From Capnocytophaga ochracea DSM 7271 (lineage in GTDB: Bacteria > Bacteroidota > Bacteroidia > Flavobacteriales > Flavobacteriaceae), in the NCBI RefSeq assembly GCF_000023285.1, contig NC_013162.1, positions 1,466,501 through 1,530,500 on the forward strand: DNA of 64,000 bases, in the 5' to 3' direction. The notes beneath the pieces are model-generated. The model was given only the letters and a program-made list of their open reading frames with translations, had not been told where the DNA came from and ran no database searches. A program made the position numbers and the translations under genes. Shown here piece by piece: positions 1-10,095 of this stretch (position 1 is its first letter; each line of letters begins with the position of its first letter).

Positions 1-1
1 A

Positions 2-271
2 AAAAGTTACTTTATCAACAAACAAGAGAATAAGGGGCAGGTGTTTTTCTCAGTAGCTGATTTCGATGCGCTTTCTTCGGGCGCTACTCTATCTTCTTTG
101 TCTATAAAACCTAATAGCAACAAAGCACCTTTCAATAAGGAAAAGGCAAACAGAATTGTGCTTTTTGAGACAGCTAACGGGCGAAAAGGAGCTATTAAGA
201 TAAAGGAATACGTAAGCAATGGTGCGGAATCTTACATAGTTGTTGATATTAAAATGCAAAAAAATCATTAA
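2..271 (+). CDS. C-terminal end of an unidentified protein (cut by window edge)
   Basis: An open frame runs from the first bases of the window to a TAA at 269-271, so the 5' part of the gene lies outside. The visible 89 residues are polar and mixed, with no transmembrane segment and no motif I recognise; it ends IKMQKNH. The next gene starts 3 bases after the stop, so the two are probably co-transcribed. Because that neighbour is an outer-membrane barrel, this may be an envelope protein, but that is inference from context only. Confidence 0.6.
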   Translation, partial: KSYFINKQENKGQVFFSVADFDALSSGATLSSLSIKPNSNKAPFNKEKANRIVLFETANGRKGAIKIKEYVSNGAESYIVVDIKMQKNH

Positions 272-274
272 CCA

Positions 275-2720
275 ATGGCGCGAACTTACCTACTTGTATT
301 CTTTGTATTACTTTCTCTACCTCTTTTAGCTCAGCAGGGTAGATTTAGAGAATATAGATACTCAGCTGAAAGAAAAACTCAAGAAGAAACCTTTTTCTAT
401 CTCGGGGAGTGCTTCGGTAAGTGGTGTGTATAACCAGGCGTCTGATAGTCCTACTAATGAACCTTTCTTGTATTTCTTCAATGGTAATATCACTTTGGGC
501 TTTTACGATTGGACGATGCCTATCAATTATCGATACACTAATCAAGGAGATGCTTTAGACTACCAAATTCCCTTTAAGTTTAATCGCCTAAGTCTGCACC
601 CTAAATACAAATGGATTTTAGCCCATATAGGCGATGTGAGTATGAGTTTTTCTCCTTATACATTCAATGGTCTACAATTTACAGGAGGAGGTTTAGAGCT
701 CACTCCTGAAAAATATCCTTTAAGAGCTTCGTTTATGGGAGGTAGACTTGCCAAAGCAACTGAATACGACGGTCGCCCTCAAACCATACCTACCTATGAG
801 CGTTGGGGTTACGGCACGAAGCTCTCCTATAAAAAAGAAGATTTAGAAATAGGCGGAATTCTTTTCTTTGCTAATGATAAAGCTAATTCTCTATCGGTAC
901 CTATTCCCGATGAGAAGAAAATATATCCACTATCCAACCAAGTGTATTCAGGATTTGCTAAATATAAACCTCTGCATTTTGTAGAAGTGTTTGGTGAATA
1001 TGCTTTAAGTCTTTTGGGCAATACTCAAAGCCAAAAGCAGGATTTTACAGCTTACAACGCAGGTATTAACTTTATTTTTACGAAGGCGAGTGTAGGGGTG
1101 CGTTACGAGAAAGTAGACCCCGATTACAAGACCTTAGGGGCTTACTATTTTGTAAACGATATGGAGAATATCACCCTAAACAGTTCGTTGAATTTATTTA
1201 ATGGCAATGTGTCAATAGCTACTAGCATAGGACGACAACACGACAATTTAAATCAACAAAAGCCTAAACAGTCCAACCAGTGGGTAGGCTCAGCCAATGT
1301 AAATGCCAAGGTTACGTCTAAACTATCTCTTTCAGGAAGTTATAGCAACTTTACGATGTTTACTAATAAACTTATCAATCCTTTTGATAGAATCAACAAT
1401 CCGCAACTCTATGAACACCCTCAAGACTCTATCAACTACCGACAAGTATCACAAAACACGAATGCCAATATAGCTTATGCCATAAATGAAAAACAGAATA
1501 TAACTCTTTCGTATTCTTTCAACGATGTGGTCAACAAACAAAATGACATAGTACGCAGAGGAGGTATTTCGCGCTTTCACAACGCGGGTGCGACTTATAT
1601 ACTACAATTCCCTGAAAGCAAACTCAGTTTGTCTCCTTCGTTCAACTACTCGTACAGTATCGTCTCAAGAGAGAAAACACAAGTAATGGGACCTTCGCTT
1701 ACAGTAGGTAAAGCGTTTTTTGAAGATAAACTGAACACGACACTGTTAGGAAACTATAGTATTTCACAATCGGATACCTCCAAAGGTAGTACAGCTAATG
1801 TGCAACTAAATGTAAACTTCCTTCCTTGGAAAAACCACCAGTTCACCTTGAGCGCCTTACAGTCATTCCGCAATGCTGAAAGTGATACTCAAAACACTTC
1901 GGCACAAAGTACTAATGTGAGTGTAGGTTATACCTACCATTTTGAAAAGGTAGAATTGCCTTTCCCATCGTTTAAGTTTAAGAAAAAGGAGAAAACTCCT
2001 AAAGAGAAAAAGCCTCGTAAGGAGAAAAAGCAAAAAGTTGAAAAAGCAGAAGACCTTGAGAGAGTTAAGGATACTATTCCATTACAAGAGGAAAAAGTAA
2101 TGCCAGAAGTTCCTGCAACTACCGAAGAACCTATTGAACAAGCAACTAAAACTACTGAAGAAGTGGTAGTTATAAAAGATATACGTGAGCTTTCAAACAT
2201 CACTGATTTGAGTTTTATGGGAGAACTGAATACTCAAATTGCAGAGGTACACCGTCAGTTGCAAGTAAGTGCTAAGAAAGATAAGAAACGTTTGTTACAA
2301 GAGCAAAAGCTACTTGTAGAAAAAGCTAAGAAGCAACAAGCTGACTATCGTTATTTTGTATTCCGTTGTTTGAAGAATTTGTATAAACAGGCATTGGAGA
2401 GTGATGACAAGTTTAAAGCAGACCTCTTTGTTAAGAAACAAGCCTATGACTCGAATAATACTGCTGAAAATCAAGAATTGCTATACAAAGCAGAGGAAGG
2501 CTATCAGGCACATCTTTGGATGCTTAATGAGCTGAAAGATATTACTATGGAACATTTGATTCAAGAAAAAGGACTGCTGAGCAACTTTGCTGAACAACAT
2601 AAAGAAGAGATTTATCAAACCATTGCTCAAAAGCTATCCCCTCAGCAAAAAATGGATGCTATCTCAGTGTTATTAGCTGATTTTTACCACAAAGCTTTTT
2701 TCAATAGCACTAGTAATTAG
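275..2720 (+). CDS. Outer-membrane beta-barrel protein with C-terminal helical region; frameshifted near its start
   Basis: ATG 275 opens a clean signal peptide (MARTYLLVFFVLLSLPLLAQ), but that frame stops after about 50 codons. The long frame, 764 codons from GTG 426, begins in the next phase and stays open upstream to about 330. Dropping one G from GGG at 337-339 joins the two as LLAQQ-VDLENIDTQL, restoring a secreted protein of about 814 residues. The body is rich in alternating aromatic and polar strands typical of a large barrel. A Lys/Glu-rich linker (about residues 515-560 of the long frame) and a helical tail follow. No family is recognised. The one-base excess is either a sequencing error or a real inactivating or phase-variable mutation. 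Confidence 0.7.
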
Positions 2721-2731
2721 TTCAGAGATAT

Positions 2732-2759
2732 AAAAAAAGCGCCCTAAGGCGCTTTTTTA
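2732..2759. terminator. Bidirectional intrinsic terminator
   Basis: An 11-bp stem AAAAAAGCGCC/GGCGCTTTTTT with loop CTAA sits between the ends of the convergent barrel gene and infB. A runs on one side and T runs on the other let it work on both strands. Confidence 0.9.
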
Positions 2760-2771
2760 TTATATCACTTT

Positions 2772-5609
2772 TTACAGTTTCTTCTTTACAGCTACTTCTT
2801 GGAAGGCTTCTATCACGTCACCTTCGTGAATGTCGTTATAGTTCTTGATCTGCAAACCGCAATCATAACCTTTGCTCACCTCTTTTACATCGTCTTTGAA
2901 ACGTTTGAGTGAAGAAAGTTCACCCGTATAAATCACCACATTGTCACGCAATAGACGTATCTTAGAGTTGCGGTAGATTTTACCATCGGTTACCATACAG
3001 CCCGCAATGGTTCCTACTTTAGAAATCTTGAAGAGTTCGCGTATTTCTACAGTACCGGTAACCTCTTCTTTGAAGACAGGAGAAAGCATTCCTTCCATTG
3101 CGTCTTTGAGGTCGTTGATAGCGTCGTAGATGATAGAGTAGGTACGGATATCGATAGATTCTTTTTCTGCCAAGGCGCGTGCGTTAGTCATCGGACGAAC
3201 GTTGAAACCAATGATAATAGCATCGGAGGCAGAAGCCAATAATACATCAGACTCGGTAATCGCTCCCACGCCTTTATGAATGATAGACACTTGTATCTCT
3301 TCAGTAGAGAGCTTTTGGAAAGAGTCGGTAAGAGCTTCTACTGAGCCGTCTACGTCACCTTTAAGAATAATATTCAACTGTTTGAAGTCACCGAGAGCAA
3401 TGCGTCGCCCTATCTCGTCGAGGGTGATGTGGCGTTGCGTACGTACTGATTGTTCGCGTTGTAATTGAGCGCGTTTAGCTACAATCTGTTTGGCTTCTTT
3501 TTCGTCTTCGAATACGTAGAATTTATCACCTGCTTGTGGAGCACCGTCCAATCCTAAGATAGAAATAGGAGTAGAGGGGCCTGCTTCTTTTACCTTCTTA
3601 CCTCGTTCGTCGTGCATAGCACGTATTTTACCAGAGTTGGTACCTGCCAGTACATAGTCGCCTACGTGCAACGTACCCGATTCTACCAATATAGTAGATA
3701 CATAACCACGACCTTTGTCAAGAGCTGCTTCCACTACAGTACCTACCGCCGGTTTGTTGGGATTTGCTTTCAGTTCAAGAATTTCAGCTTCTAAGAGTAC
3801 TTTTTCCAATAGTTCAGATACACCGATACCTTGCTTTGCCGAAATATCCTGCGACTGTATTTTACCGCCCCATTCTTCTACGAGAAGGTTCATAGTCGCC
3901 AAGTGTTCTTTAATTTTATCGGGGTTCGCATTCGGTTTATCAATCTTGTTAATGGCAAAGATAATAGGTACTCCTGCGGCTTGTGCGTGACTAATAGCCT
4001 CTTTGGTTTGAGGCATCACATCGTCATCGGCAGCTACCACAATAATAGCAATATCGGTTACTTTGGTACCACGGGCACGCATAGCGGTAAAGGCTTCGTG
4101 ACCAGGAGTATCAAGGAAAGTGATACGTTCACCACTTTCTAATTTCACGCTGTAAGCCCCAATGTGCTGAGTAATACCGCCACTTTCTCCTGCGATTACA
4201 TTTTCTTTACGAATGTAGTCTAAGAGCGATGTTTTACCGTGGTCTACGTGCCCCATTACAGTAACAATAGGTGCACGAGGTACTAAATCTTCAGGTTGAT
4301 CTTCTTCGGTATGGATAGCTTCTTCGATGTTAGCTGTTGCAAATTCCACCTCATAGCCAAACTCATCAGCTACTATCGAGAGAGTTTCGGCATCAAGACG
4401 CTGGTTCATTGTTACCATAATACCGAGAGACATACACGCACCAATCACCTTATTGATAGGCACGTCCATCATTGTAGCCAGTTCGTTTACTGTTACAAAC
4501 TCGGTTACTTTTAGTATTTTCTCTTGTTGTTCTTGTTCAGCAAGCTCTTGTTCTACCTTTTGTCGGTGTGTTTCTCGTTTTTCTTTGCGGTATTTAGCCC
4601 CCTTAGATTTTGTACCTTTACCTTGCAAGCGCTCAAGGGTCTCGCGCACTTGTTTTTGTACTTCTTCTTCGGAAGGTTCTATTTTGGCAATAATCTTGTT
4701 TTTCTTCTCTTTCTTTGCGTTGTCACCACCTTTAGCTACATTCACTTCATCTTTGCGAATGCGTTTGCGTTTGCGTTTTTCGCTGTCGCCGGTAGCATCA
4801 GTAGTGCTATTAACAGTAGTTTGAGTCTCTTTATCCTTGTCTTTGTGACGAGTGCGTTTGCGTTTTTTCTTCTTTTTCTCAAACTGACTAAGGTCTATTT
4901 TCTCACCCACTACTTTAGGACCTGTGAGCTTTTGGTATTGAGTTTCAATCACACCTGCAGGGATTTCAGTGGTGAGTTCTTCCTTAGGGTTATGGTTCTG
5001 TTGTTCCTTCTTCTTTTGCGTAGCAACGGTTTGTGCCAATGGATTTTGATAAGCAGATTTATTCTTTTGAGCGTCGGGTTTGTTGTTGTCTTTTTTCTTG
5101 TCCTTGGCAGGCGACTGAGATTGCACTGTTCCAGGAGTTGCTTCTTGCTTCGGGGTTGTTGTCTCTGTTTTAGAAGTAGTTACTTCCTGTTTTGGAGCAG
5201 TAACTTCTGTTTTAGGCGTTTCTTGAACAGGAGCTATCCCATCTTTTCTATTACTTCCTTCGAGGTCTATTTTACCCATAGGTTTGAGTCCAGCCAGTTG
5301 AGCTTTAGCTTTTATTACTTCTTGCTCCTGCTGTTTGCGCTTCTCTTGGTTTTCTTTCTCTTGCTCTATGCGGATAGCCTCGCGCTCTTTGCGTTTGTCT
5401 TCCACTATCTCTTTTGAAACCTCACGCTTACTCTTGTCGGCGTTAAATTTGTTCGAAAGGAACTTTACAATATCTTCTGTAATAGAAGTATTAGGGTTAG
5501 ATTCTATTTCTATCCCTTTCTCCTTCTTCAGATATTCTACGGCTGTTACCATAGAGATATTGAACTCCTTTAAAACTTTGCTTAATCTTATTTTTTTTCC
5601 CTCGCTCAT
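2772..5609 (-). CDS. infB: Translation initiation factor IF-2
   Basis: IF-2 is the GTPase that places initiator fMet-tRNA on the 30S subunit and promotes subunit joining in the cytoplasm. The 945-residue protein starts with a small N-terminal helix domain, then a long Lys/Glu/Gln-rich linker (about residues 70-370), an IF2-N domain, the G domain and C-terminal beta-barrel domains. G-domain motifs are clear: [10 protein letters not shown] (G1), DTPGHEAF (G3) and NKIDKP (G4). It is the last gene of rimP-nusA-infB, 117 bp after nusA. Long plus-strand ORFs across the linker are shadows of its low-complexity codons. Confidence 0.98.
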   Translation of the reverse strand: MSEGKKIRLSKVLKEFNISMVTAVEYLKKEKGIEIESNPNTSITEDIVKFLSNKFNADKSKREVSKEIVEDKRKEREAIRIEQEKENQEKRKQQEQEVIKAKAQLAGLKPMGKIDLEGSNRKDGIAPVQETPKTEVTAPKQEVTTSKTETTTPKQEATPGTVQSQSPAKDKKKDNNKPDAQKNKSAYQNPLAQTVATQKKKEQQNHNPKEELTTEIPAGVIETQYQKLTGPKVVGEKIDLSQFEKKKKKRKRTRHKDKDKETQTTVNSTTDATGDSEKRKRKRIRKDEVNVAKGGDNAKKEKKNKIIAKIEPSEEEVQKQVRETLERLQGKGTKSKGAKYRKEKRETHRQKVEQELAEQEQQEKILKVTEFVTVNELATMMDVPINKVIGACMSLGIMVTMNQRLDAETLSIVADEFGYEVEFATANIEEAIHTEEDQPEDLVPRAPIVTVMGHVDHGKTSLLDYIRKENVIAGESGGITQHIGAYSVKLESGERITFLDTPGHEAFTAMRARGTKVTDIAIIVVAADDDVMPQTKEAISHAQAAGVPIIFAINKIDKPNANPDKIKEHLATMNLLVEEWGGKIQSQDISAKQGIGVSELLEKVLLEAEILELKANPNKPAVGTVVEAALDKGRGYVSTILVESGTLHVGDYVLAGTNSGKIRAMHDERGKKVKEAGPSTPISILGLDGAPQAGDKFYVFEDEKEAKQIVAKRAQLQREQSVRTQRHITLDEIGRRIALGDFKQLNIILKGDVDGSVEALTDSFQKLSTEEIQVSIIHKGVGAITESDVLLASASDAIIIGFNVRPMTNARALAEKESIDIRTYSIIYDAINDLKDAMEGMLSPVFKEEVTGTVEIRELFKISKVGTIAGCMVTDGKIYRNSKIRLLRDNVVIYTGELSSLKRFKDDVKEVSKGYDCGLQIKNYNDIHEGDVIEAFQEVAVKKKL

Positions 5610-5726
5610 ATATGTTTATTAAAATCCATTCCCCTTTTAAGAAGAAAGGATACATTATTCTTTGTTTAAGTTGTAAGGAATCTACCTCCCTCATATACTC
5701 TGCTCTCGCAGATTTTTCCTTTTACC

Positions 5727-6959
5727 CTATTCAAACTCTTCCGCCAAAATGCGTAGCACTTCGTTTACAGTCTCTTCTTCGAGGTCAGTGCGTTGCATTA
5801 GATCTTCGGCAGAAAGTTCCAATACACTCTTAGCTGTATCAAGTCCTGCTTTTTGCAGTTCTTCAATCACCCATTCTTCAATTTCGTCGTTAAACTCGCT
5901 AAGCTCGATATCTTCTTCGGTTGCCCCTTCGCGATATACATCGATTTCATAGCCTGAAAGCTGACTCGCCAAGCGAATGTTATAGCCCGATTTACCAATG
6001 GCTTTCGAAACTTCTTCATTTGCTAAATACACATCAGCACGTTTTTCTTCTTCGTTGATAACCACTGAAGATACACGCGCAGGAGCCAAAGCACGGGTGA
6101 TGAGCAGTTGTGGGTTATTGGTGAATGGTAATACATCGATATTCTCATTGCCCAACTCGCGCACAATACCGTGAATACGAGACCCACGCACACCTACGCA
6201 CGCACCTACCGCATCAATACGATCGTCGAATGAATCTACAGCCACTTTTGCTTTCTCTCCTGGGATACGTACCACCCTGTTAATAGTGATAAGCCCGTCG
6301 GCAATCTCGGGGATTTCTTGTTCGAACAAACGCTCCAAGAATAGAGGAGAGGTACGCGACATAATAATGGTAGGTTTGGTACTTTTCAGCTCTACTGATT
6401 CGATAATTCCGCGCACGTGCTCACCTTTCTTAAAGAAGTCCGACGGAATTTGTTTTTCCTTAGGAAGGATAATCTCATTGCCTTCGTCGTCTAACAAGAT
6501 GATGGCTTTGTGGCGGATATGGTGTATTTCGGCTACGTATAGCTGACCTATCAGGTCTTTGAAACGCTGATAAATAGTCATACTATCGTATTCGTGAATT
6601 TTAGAAATCAAGTTTTGGCGCAATGCCAATATAGCACGGCGGCCCAAGTCATCAATTTTAATTTCTTCTGAAACGTCTTCCCCCACCTCAAAGTCGGGTT
6701 CAATTTTGCGAGCCACCGAAAGTTCAATTTGCTGATTGTCATTCGTTACTGCACCGTCTTCCACTACCACACGGTTACGGAAGATTTGTAGGTCGCCTTT
6801 ATCGGGGTTGATAATAATATCGAAATTATCGTCAGAGCCATATTTCTTTTTTAGGGTATTGCGGAAAACCTCTTCCAAAATAGCCATCAAGGTTTCGCGG
6901 TTGATGAGTTTATCATCTTTAAACTCCGAGAATGATTCGATTAATTCAAGACTATTCAT
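5727..6959 (-). CDS. nusA: Transcription termination/antitermination factor NusA
   Basis: NusA binds RNA polymerase and nascent RNA and modulates pausing, termination and antitermination. The 410-residue protein shows the N-terminal polymerase-binding domain, an S1 domain (about 130-200) and two KH domains including GVRGSRIHGIVRELGNENID and GKSGYNIRLASQL. It ends in one short acidic helix-hairpin-helix-like segment. It lacks the duplicated acidic repeats of the longer E. coli protein, which is usual in Bacteroidota. It lies 10 bp downstream of rimP, so co-transcription is near certain. Confidence 0.97.
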   Translation of the reverse strand: MNSLELIESFSEFKDDKLINRETLMAILEEVFRNTLKKKYGSDDNFDIIINPDKGDLQIFRNRVVVEDGAVTNDNQQIELSVARKIEPDFEVGEDVSEEIKIDDLGRRAILALRQNLISKIHEYDSMTIYQRFKDLIGQLYVAEIHHIRHKAIILLDDEGNEIILPKEKQIPSDFFKKGEHVRGIIESVELKSTKPTIIMSRTSPLFLERLFEQEIPEIADGLITINRVVRIPGEKAKVAVDSFDDRIDAVGACVGVRGSRIHGIVRELGNENIDVLPFTNNPQLLITRALAPARVSSVVINEEEKRADVYLANEEVSKAIGKSGYNIRLASQLSGYEIDVYREGATEEDIELSEFNDEIEEWVIEELQKAGLDTAKSVLELSAEDLMQRTDLEEETVNEVLRILAEEFE

Positions 6960-6969
6960 ATACGTTTAA

Positions 6970-7437
6970 TTAAAATTTAATGATTATTTTAGTTTCTTTT
7001 ATATCGGTGAGCGCAAACAAGTGCTCTTTTTTTACAGTGATTTTACCTTTGCCTACGGGCTTCGGTTCACGAGTTTCAGTTTCTATAATCACATTGCCCT
7101 CAGCAATGCCTTTTAGTAAGCCTTCGTGTGTTTTACCGTCGAGTGTTGTGATTTGCACAGTTCTACCTGCATTTTTGGCGTATTGGCGTTCCATTACAAA
7201 AGGTTCAGTAGCGCCGAACGAAGTAACCTCCAAGGCAAAATCCATCGCCTCGCGGTCTAAAGAGTTCTCAATAGCACGGCTAAGCTCTATACAATCGTCA
7301 ATACCCACGCCCTTATCCCCGTCGATAGTCACGCGAATGGTATTGTCAGTTCCTACGCTTAAATCGGTTAGAAACAGTTCAGGGTGCTCGCTTAAAGCCT
7401 TATTAACTAACTCTTTAACTTGGTCTTTGAAATTCAT
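6970..7437 (-). CDS. rimP: Ribosome maturation factor RimP
   Basis: RimP helps assemble the 30S subunit. The 155-residue length and the two-domain layout fit the family: an N-terminal alpha/beta domain containing GVGIDDCIELSRAIENSLDR, and a C-terminal SH3-like barrel (about 85-155). The gene heads the conserved rimP-nusA-infB operon. A promoter lies about 50 bp upstream, and a hairpin with a T-run ends only about 8 bp before the ATG, which suggests that expression of all three genes is attenuated in the leader. Confidence 0.95.
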   Translation of the reverse strand: MNFKDQVKELVNKALSEHPELFLTDLSVGTDNTIRVTIDGDKGVGIDDCIELSRAIENSLDREAMDFALEVTSFGATEPFVMERQYAKNAGRTVQITTLDGKTHEGLLKGIAEGNVIIETETREPKPVGKGKITVKKEHLFALTDIKETKIIIKF

Positions 7438-7444
7438 TTGCTAT

Positions 7445-7471
7445 AAAAAGAGGGGACTCAAATGTCCCCTC
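7445..7471 (-). terminator. Leader terminator (possible attenuator) of rimP-nusA-infB
   Basis: On the minus strand an 8-bp perfect stem GAGGGGAC/GTCCCCTC with loop ATTTGA is followed at once by TTTTT. It lies between the promoter at 7490-7519 and the rimP ATG at 7437, so readthrough is needed to express the operon. Regulation by NusA itself is inferred by analogy with the E. coli operon leader. Confidence 0.7.
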
Positions 7472-7489
7472 AAATATTACTTTTCGGTG

Positions 7490-7519
7490 CAAAGATACGA
7501 CGAATTTTCTAAATAACAA
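7490..7519 (-). promoter_or_regulatory. Bacteroidota promoter of rimP-nusA-infB
   Basis: On the minus strand TTG (7519-7517), a 19-bp spacer and TATCTTTG (7497-7490) match the flavobacterial consensus TTG-N19-TAnnTTTG. Predicted start of transcription is near 7483. Confidence 0.8.
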
Positions 7520-7670
7520 GAAAAAAAGTAAAAAAAGTTTAGAAAATTAGGAAAATAAGTGGTAGTTTTTTGGCTGTTATTTTAATCTCTCGATCTGTTC
7601 TAATTTAAGTTTTTTAAGGAGAAATCATTACTTTTAACTAAAAGTAGAATAATCAAAAAAAATAAAGAGT

Positions 7671-8062
7671 ATGGAAGTATATTTTTTTGTATTATCATTA
7701 TTCATTAGTACTTTTGCTTTGGCGCAAGAAGATAGTTTTTATGTACAAGATTCTATTATGTTGCTCAGTCAGCTTAAAAGATAAAAGTTTTAAGATAAAC
7801 AAAAGAGTAACAATAGGTTGGGTTTCTCCTATAGAAGGTCCTTAATCAGTTACCTAATAGTAAGTTGCAAGTTGAGAAGGATTTTAATGCTATTTTTGAT
7901 GATGTTTTTTATCAAAAGCTAACTCAAGGAGCTTTTTCGCTTTCTATTCAAAGGAAGATTTTTGTAGATCTTGATTCTACACAAAGAGTAGAACTTGTCT
8001 ATTTTCATTTATTTTTAGGGATTATTGGTTTGAAAAAAGAGGGAGAAAGTTTTGTTTTATAA
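7671..8062 (+). pseudogene. Decayed gene for a small secreted protein
   Basis: ATG 7671 starts a good signal peptide (MEVYFFVLSLFISTFALAQ) that continues for 37 codons and stops at 7782-7784. Protein-like sequence then resumes in other frames: KINKRVTIGWVSPIEG near 7796-7845, and a stretch from about 7842 to the TAA at 8060-8062 containing FDDVFYQKLTQGAFSLSIQRK. At least two frameshifts separate the pieces. I do not recognise the family. The region lies directly upstream of the lipoprotein cluster, itself accessory in character. Confidence 0.5.
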
Positions 8063-8271
8063 AGATTGAATATCACTAGAGGGTTGTATGCGCAATAAGT
8101 GTTTAGAATTGTAAAGATTACCTATTTCTTTTTACTGTTGAATGTAGTGTTTTATAGCTTTATATATTATATTTTGAGTAACATAACAAAATAAAGTTTA
8201 GAAATTTACATAATAAAAGACCGATTTCACAAAGGAATGAAAAGTAAAATAAAAAAAAGGAAAGATTTTTC

Positions 8272-8302
8272 TTGCAAATAAAAAATAAAAGTTATATATT
8301 TG
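8272..8302 (+). promoter_or_regulatory. Promoter of the four-lipoprotein cluster
   Basis: TTG 8272-8274, a 20-bp spacer and TATATTTG 8295-8302 lie about 28 bp before ATG 8330, giving a leader of about 20 nt. Confidence 0.75.
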
Positions 8303-8329
8303 CCTCATCAAACGAATAAAACACATAAA

Positions 8330-9202
8330 ATGAAGTATATACTTAACATTGTGATAGGAGTCTTTATGTTAGTTCTTTTGGGATGCAATGTTAAAGAAGA
8401 ATCTGATAATCCTCACAAAGATCTTAAAAAAGAAAAACCCTGGAAAGAATTTATAAAAGAAAAGCTCGGTATTCCTGCTGAAGCTCAAATAACCTATGAA
8501 GCATTTGGTGTAGTAGGCTATCCATCTTACCTACTTGCTAAAAATAAAAAAACTTTTTACTTCTATAAATATGATGGTGATTACAAAGTTCTTGCTAAAC
8601 ATATTGAAACACTTCCTGAAGATATAGAATTTAGAGGTGAAAAAGTAGGTCAGATAGACGCACAGCGTATAGAACCTATTCTGTATCAAAAAAATAACAT
8701 TGCAATGGGAGGTATTAGAATATCATTTGCTATTGTAGAAAGTCCTTCTCATACCAGCTTTCAGTATGAATATTATTCAAAAAAGTTTGTTTTAAGTGAT
8801 GAAGCCGTAAAAGTAGTAGATATTCCTTATGAAATACAAGAAATAGAATATATGGAAGGAATAGGTTGTTTTATTGCTATAGCAGATAATTATCAATGGC
8901 GACTATTATACGATACCAATTGGAACTTGTGGGGGAAAGTGCCCTTGTATTTTCATAAACTTCCCTATTCTGGTAAAAAATCATTTGCTGTATTGAATAA
9001 TGATAAGGAAGTAATCTTCTTTGAATTTAAAAATAATAAATTAGTAAAAAAATACATTGCAGCACTTCCTGAGAAAACTGATTGTATTGCTGAAATAAAT
9101 TTTGAAAAGAACGAAATTCTAATCTATCTTTATAAAAATGGTAATAAAAAGAATTACTATTTCAAATTTACCGGAGAGGAACTAATGTTAGTCAATACAT
9201 AA
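8330..9202 (+). CDS. Lipoprotein of a tandem paralogous family, copy 1
   Basis: The start is ATG 8330, because the -7 box occupies 8295-8302 and earlier in-frame starts would precede transcription. The 290-residue product has a lipoprotein signal peptide ending LVLLGC (Cys19), then a Lys/Glu-rich tether and a repetitive beta-rich body with no known motif. Shared family segments include YFYKYD, KHIETLPE, KKFVLSDEAVKVVDIPYE and YYFKFTGEEL. Only 4 bp separate it from copy 2. It is probably exposed at the cell envelope. Function is unknown; the fold might be propeller-like, but I cannot show this. Confidence 0.9.
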   Translation: MKYILNIVIGVFMLVLLGCNVKEESDNPHKDLKKEKPWKEFIKEKLGIPAEAQITYEAFGVVGYPSYLLAKNKKTFYFYKYDGDYKVLAKHIETLPEDIEFRGEKVGQIDAQRIEPILYQKNNIAMGGIRISFAIVESPSHTSFQYEYYSKKFVLSDEAVKVVDIPYEIQEIEYMEGIGCFIAIADNYQWRLLYDTNWNLWGKVPLYFHKLPYSGKKSFAVLNNDKEVIFFEFKNNKLVKKYIAALPEKTDCIAEINFEKNEILIYLYKNGNKKNYYFKFTGEELMLVNT

Positions 9203-9206
9203 TGCT

Positions 9207-10091
9207 ATGAAAAAAATATATATACTTATTGTAGGATTTTCTATATTGGCACTCTCAGGGTGTAACACCAAGGACGATAATGATGTTATTGGAGAAAAAG
9301 AAGAACCCAAAAAAGAAAAGACAAAAGATCAATTGTTAAAGGAAAGACTTAATATTCCTATAGAAGCTGAAATAATAGATCAAACAATTCCTCGAATAGG
9401 CTTTCCTTCCGATGTGCTTGCGAAACACAACAATACGTTTTATTTTTATAAATATGATTCTCAAACCTATCAAGTGCTTTCTAAACACATAGAAACTCTT
9501 CCCGATAGTTTAACGTTTAGAGGTGAAAAAGTAGCCCAAATGGATACAAAACGCTTACAACCCACTTTTGTGTATGTCAATGGATATGTGAGCGTAGCAA
9601 CTATAAAAGTACAGTTCGAAGATAATGGCGATTTTGAATATGAACTATACAACAAAAAGTTTATCTTAAACGACGAAAATGTAAAAGTAGTAGATATACC
9701 TTATAAAGTAGCCTCCATAAAATACCAAGAAGGCTTAGGGTATTTTGTAACTATAGAAGGAAATAGAGATAAACAATTGTTGTATGATGCTAATTGGGAT
9801 TTCTGGGGTGGAATACCTATGCAAATCTATACCTATGATTGTTATCATATTAATAAAAAATATGCTGTCCTAAAAAATGAACATGAGATACTTCTCTTGG
9901 AATATCAAGGTAATGCTTTTGTAAAGAAATACGTAGGAGTTCTCCCTGAACTAATAACAGGTTATTATCCTAGCTTAAAAGTAGAAAAAGATATTGTCCA
10001 AATATATTTATATAAAGAAGACAATATTAGTCATCAAAAGAATTACTATTTCAAATTCACAGGGAAAGAATTAATTTTGGTTAATATATAA
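9207..10091 (+). CDS. Lipoprotein of a tandem paralogous family, copy 2
   Basis: This 294-residue lipoprotein (lipobox ALSGC, Cys19) is the closest relative of copy 1. Both share the tether, the segment YFYKYDSQTYQVLSKHIETL, the phrase VKVVDIPYKV and the C-terminus NYYFKFTGKELILVN. The start codon lies 4 bp after the previous stop, and the next gene again starts 4 bp after this stop, so spacer and gene seem to have been duplicated as one unit. Function is unknown. Confidence 0.9.
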   Translation: MKKIYILIVGFSILALSGCNTKDDNDVIGEKEEPKKEKTKDQLLKERLNIPIEAEIIDQTIPRIGFPSDVLAKHNNTFYFYKYDSQTYQVLSKHIETLPDSLTFRGEKVAQMDTKRLQPTFVYVNGYVSVATIKVQFEDNGDFEYELYNKKFILNDENVKVVDIPYKVASIKYQEGLGYFVTIEGNRDKQLLYDANWDFWGGIPMQIYTYDCYHINKKYAVLKNEHEILLLEYQGNAFVKKYVGVLPELITGYYPSLKVEKDIVQIYLYKEDNISHQKNYYFKFTGKELILVNI

Positions 10092-10095
10092 TACT

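Noticed and set aside
426-428. GTG 426 as the real start of the barrel gene
   Set aside because: It gives no signal peptide, while the coding text continues upstream and joins a signal peptide if one G is removed.
4524-5417. A 297-codon plus-strand ORF opposite infB
   Set aside because: It is the antisense of the Lys/Glu-rich IF-2 linker and is made of Phe/Leu/Ser runs; infB on the other strand is certain.
8300-8329. TTG start for the first lipoprotein
   Set aside because: The codon is inside the -7 promoter element; ATG 8330 gives a canonical lipoprotein signal.
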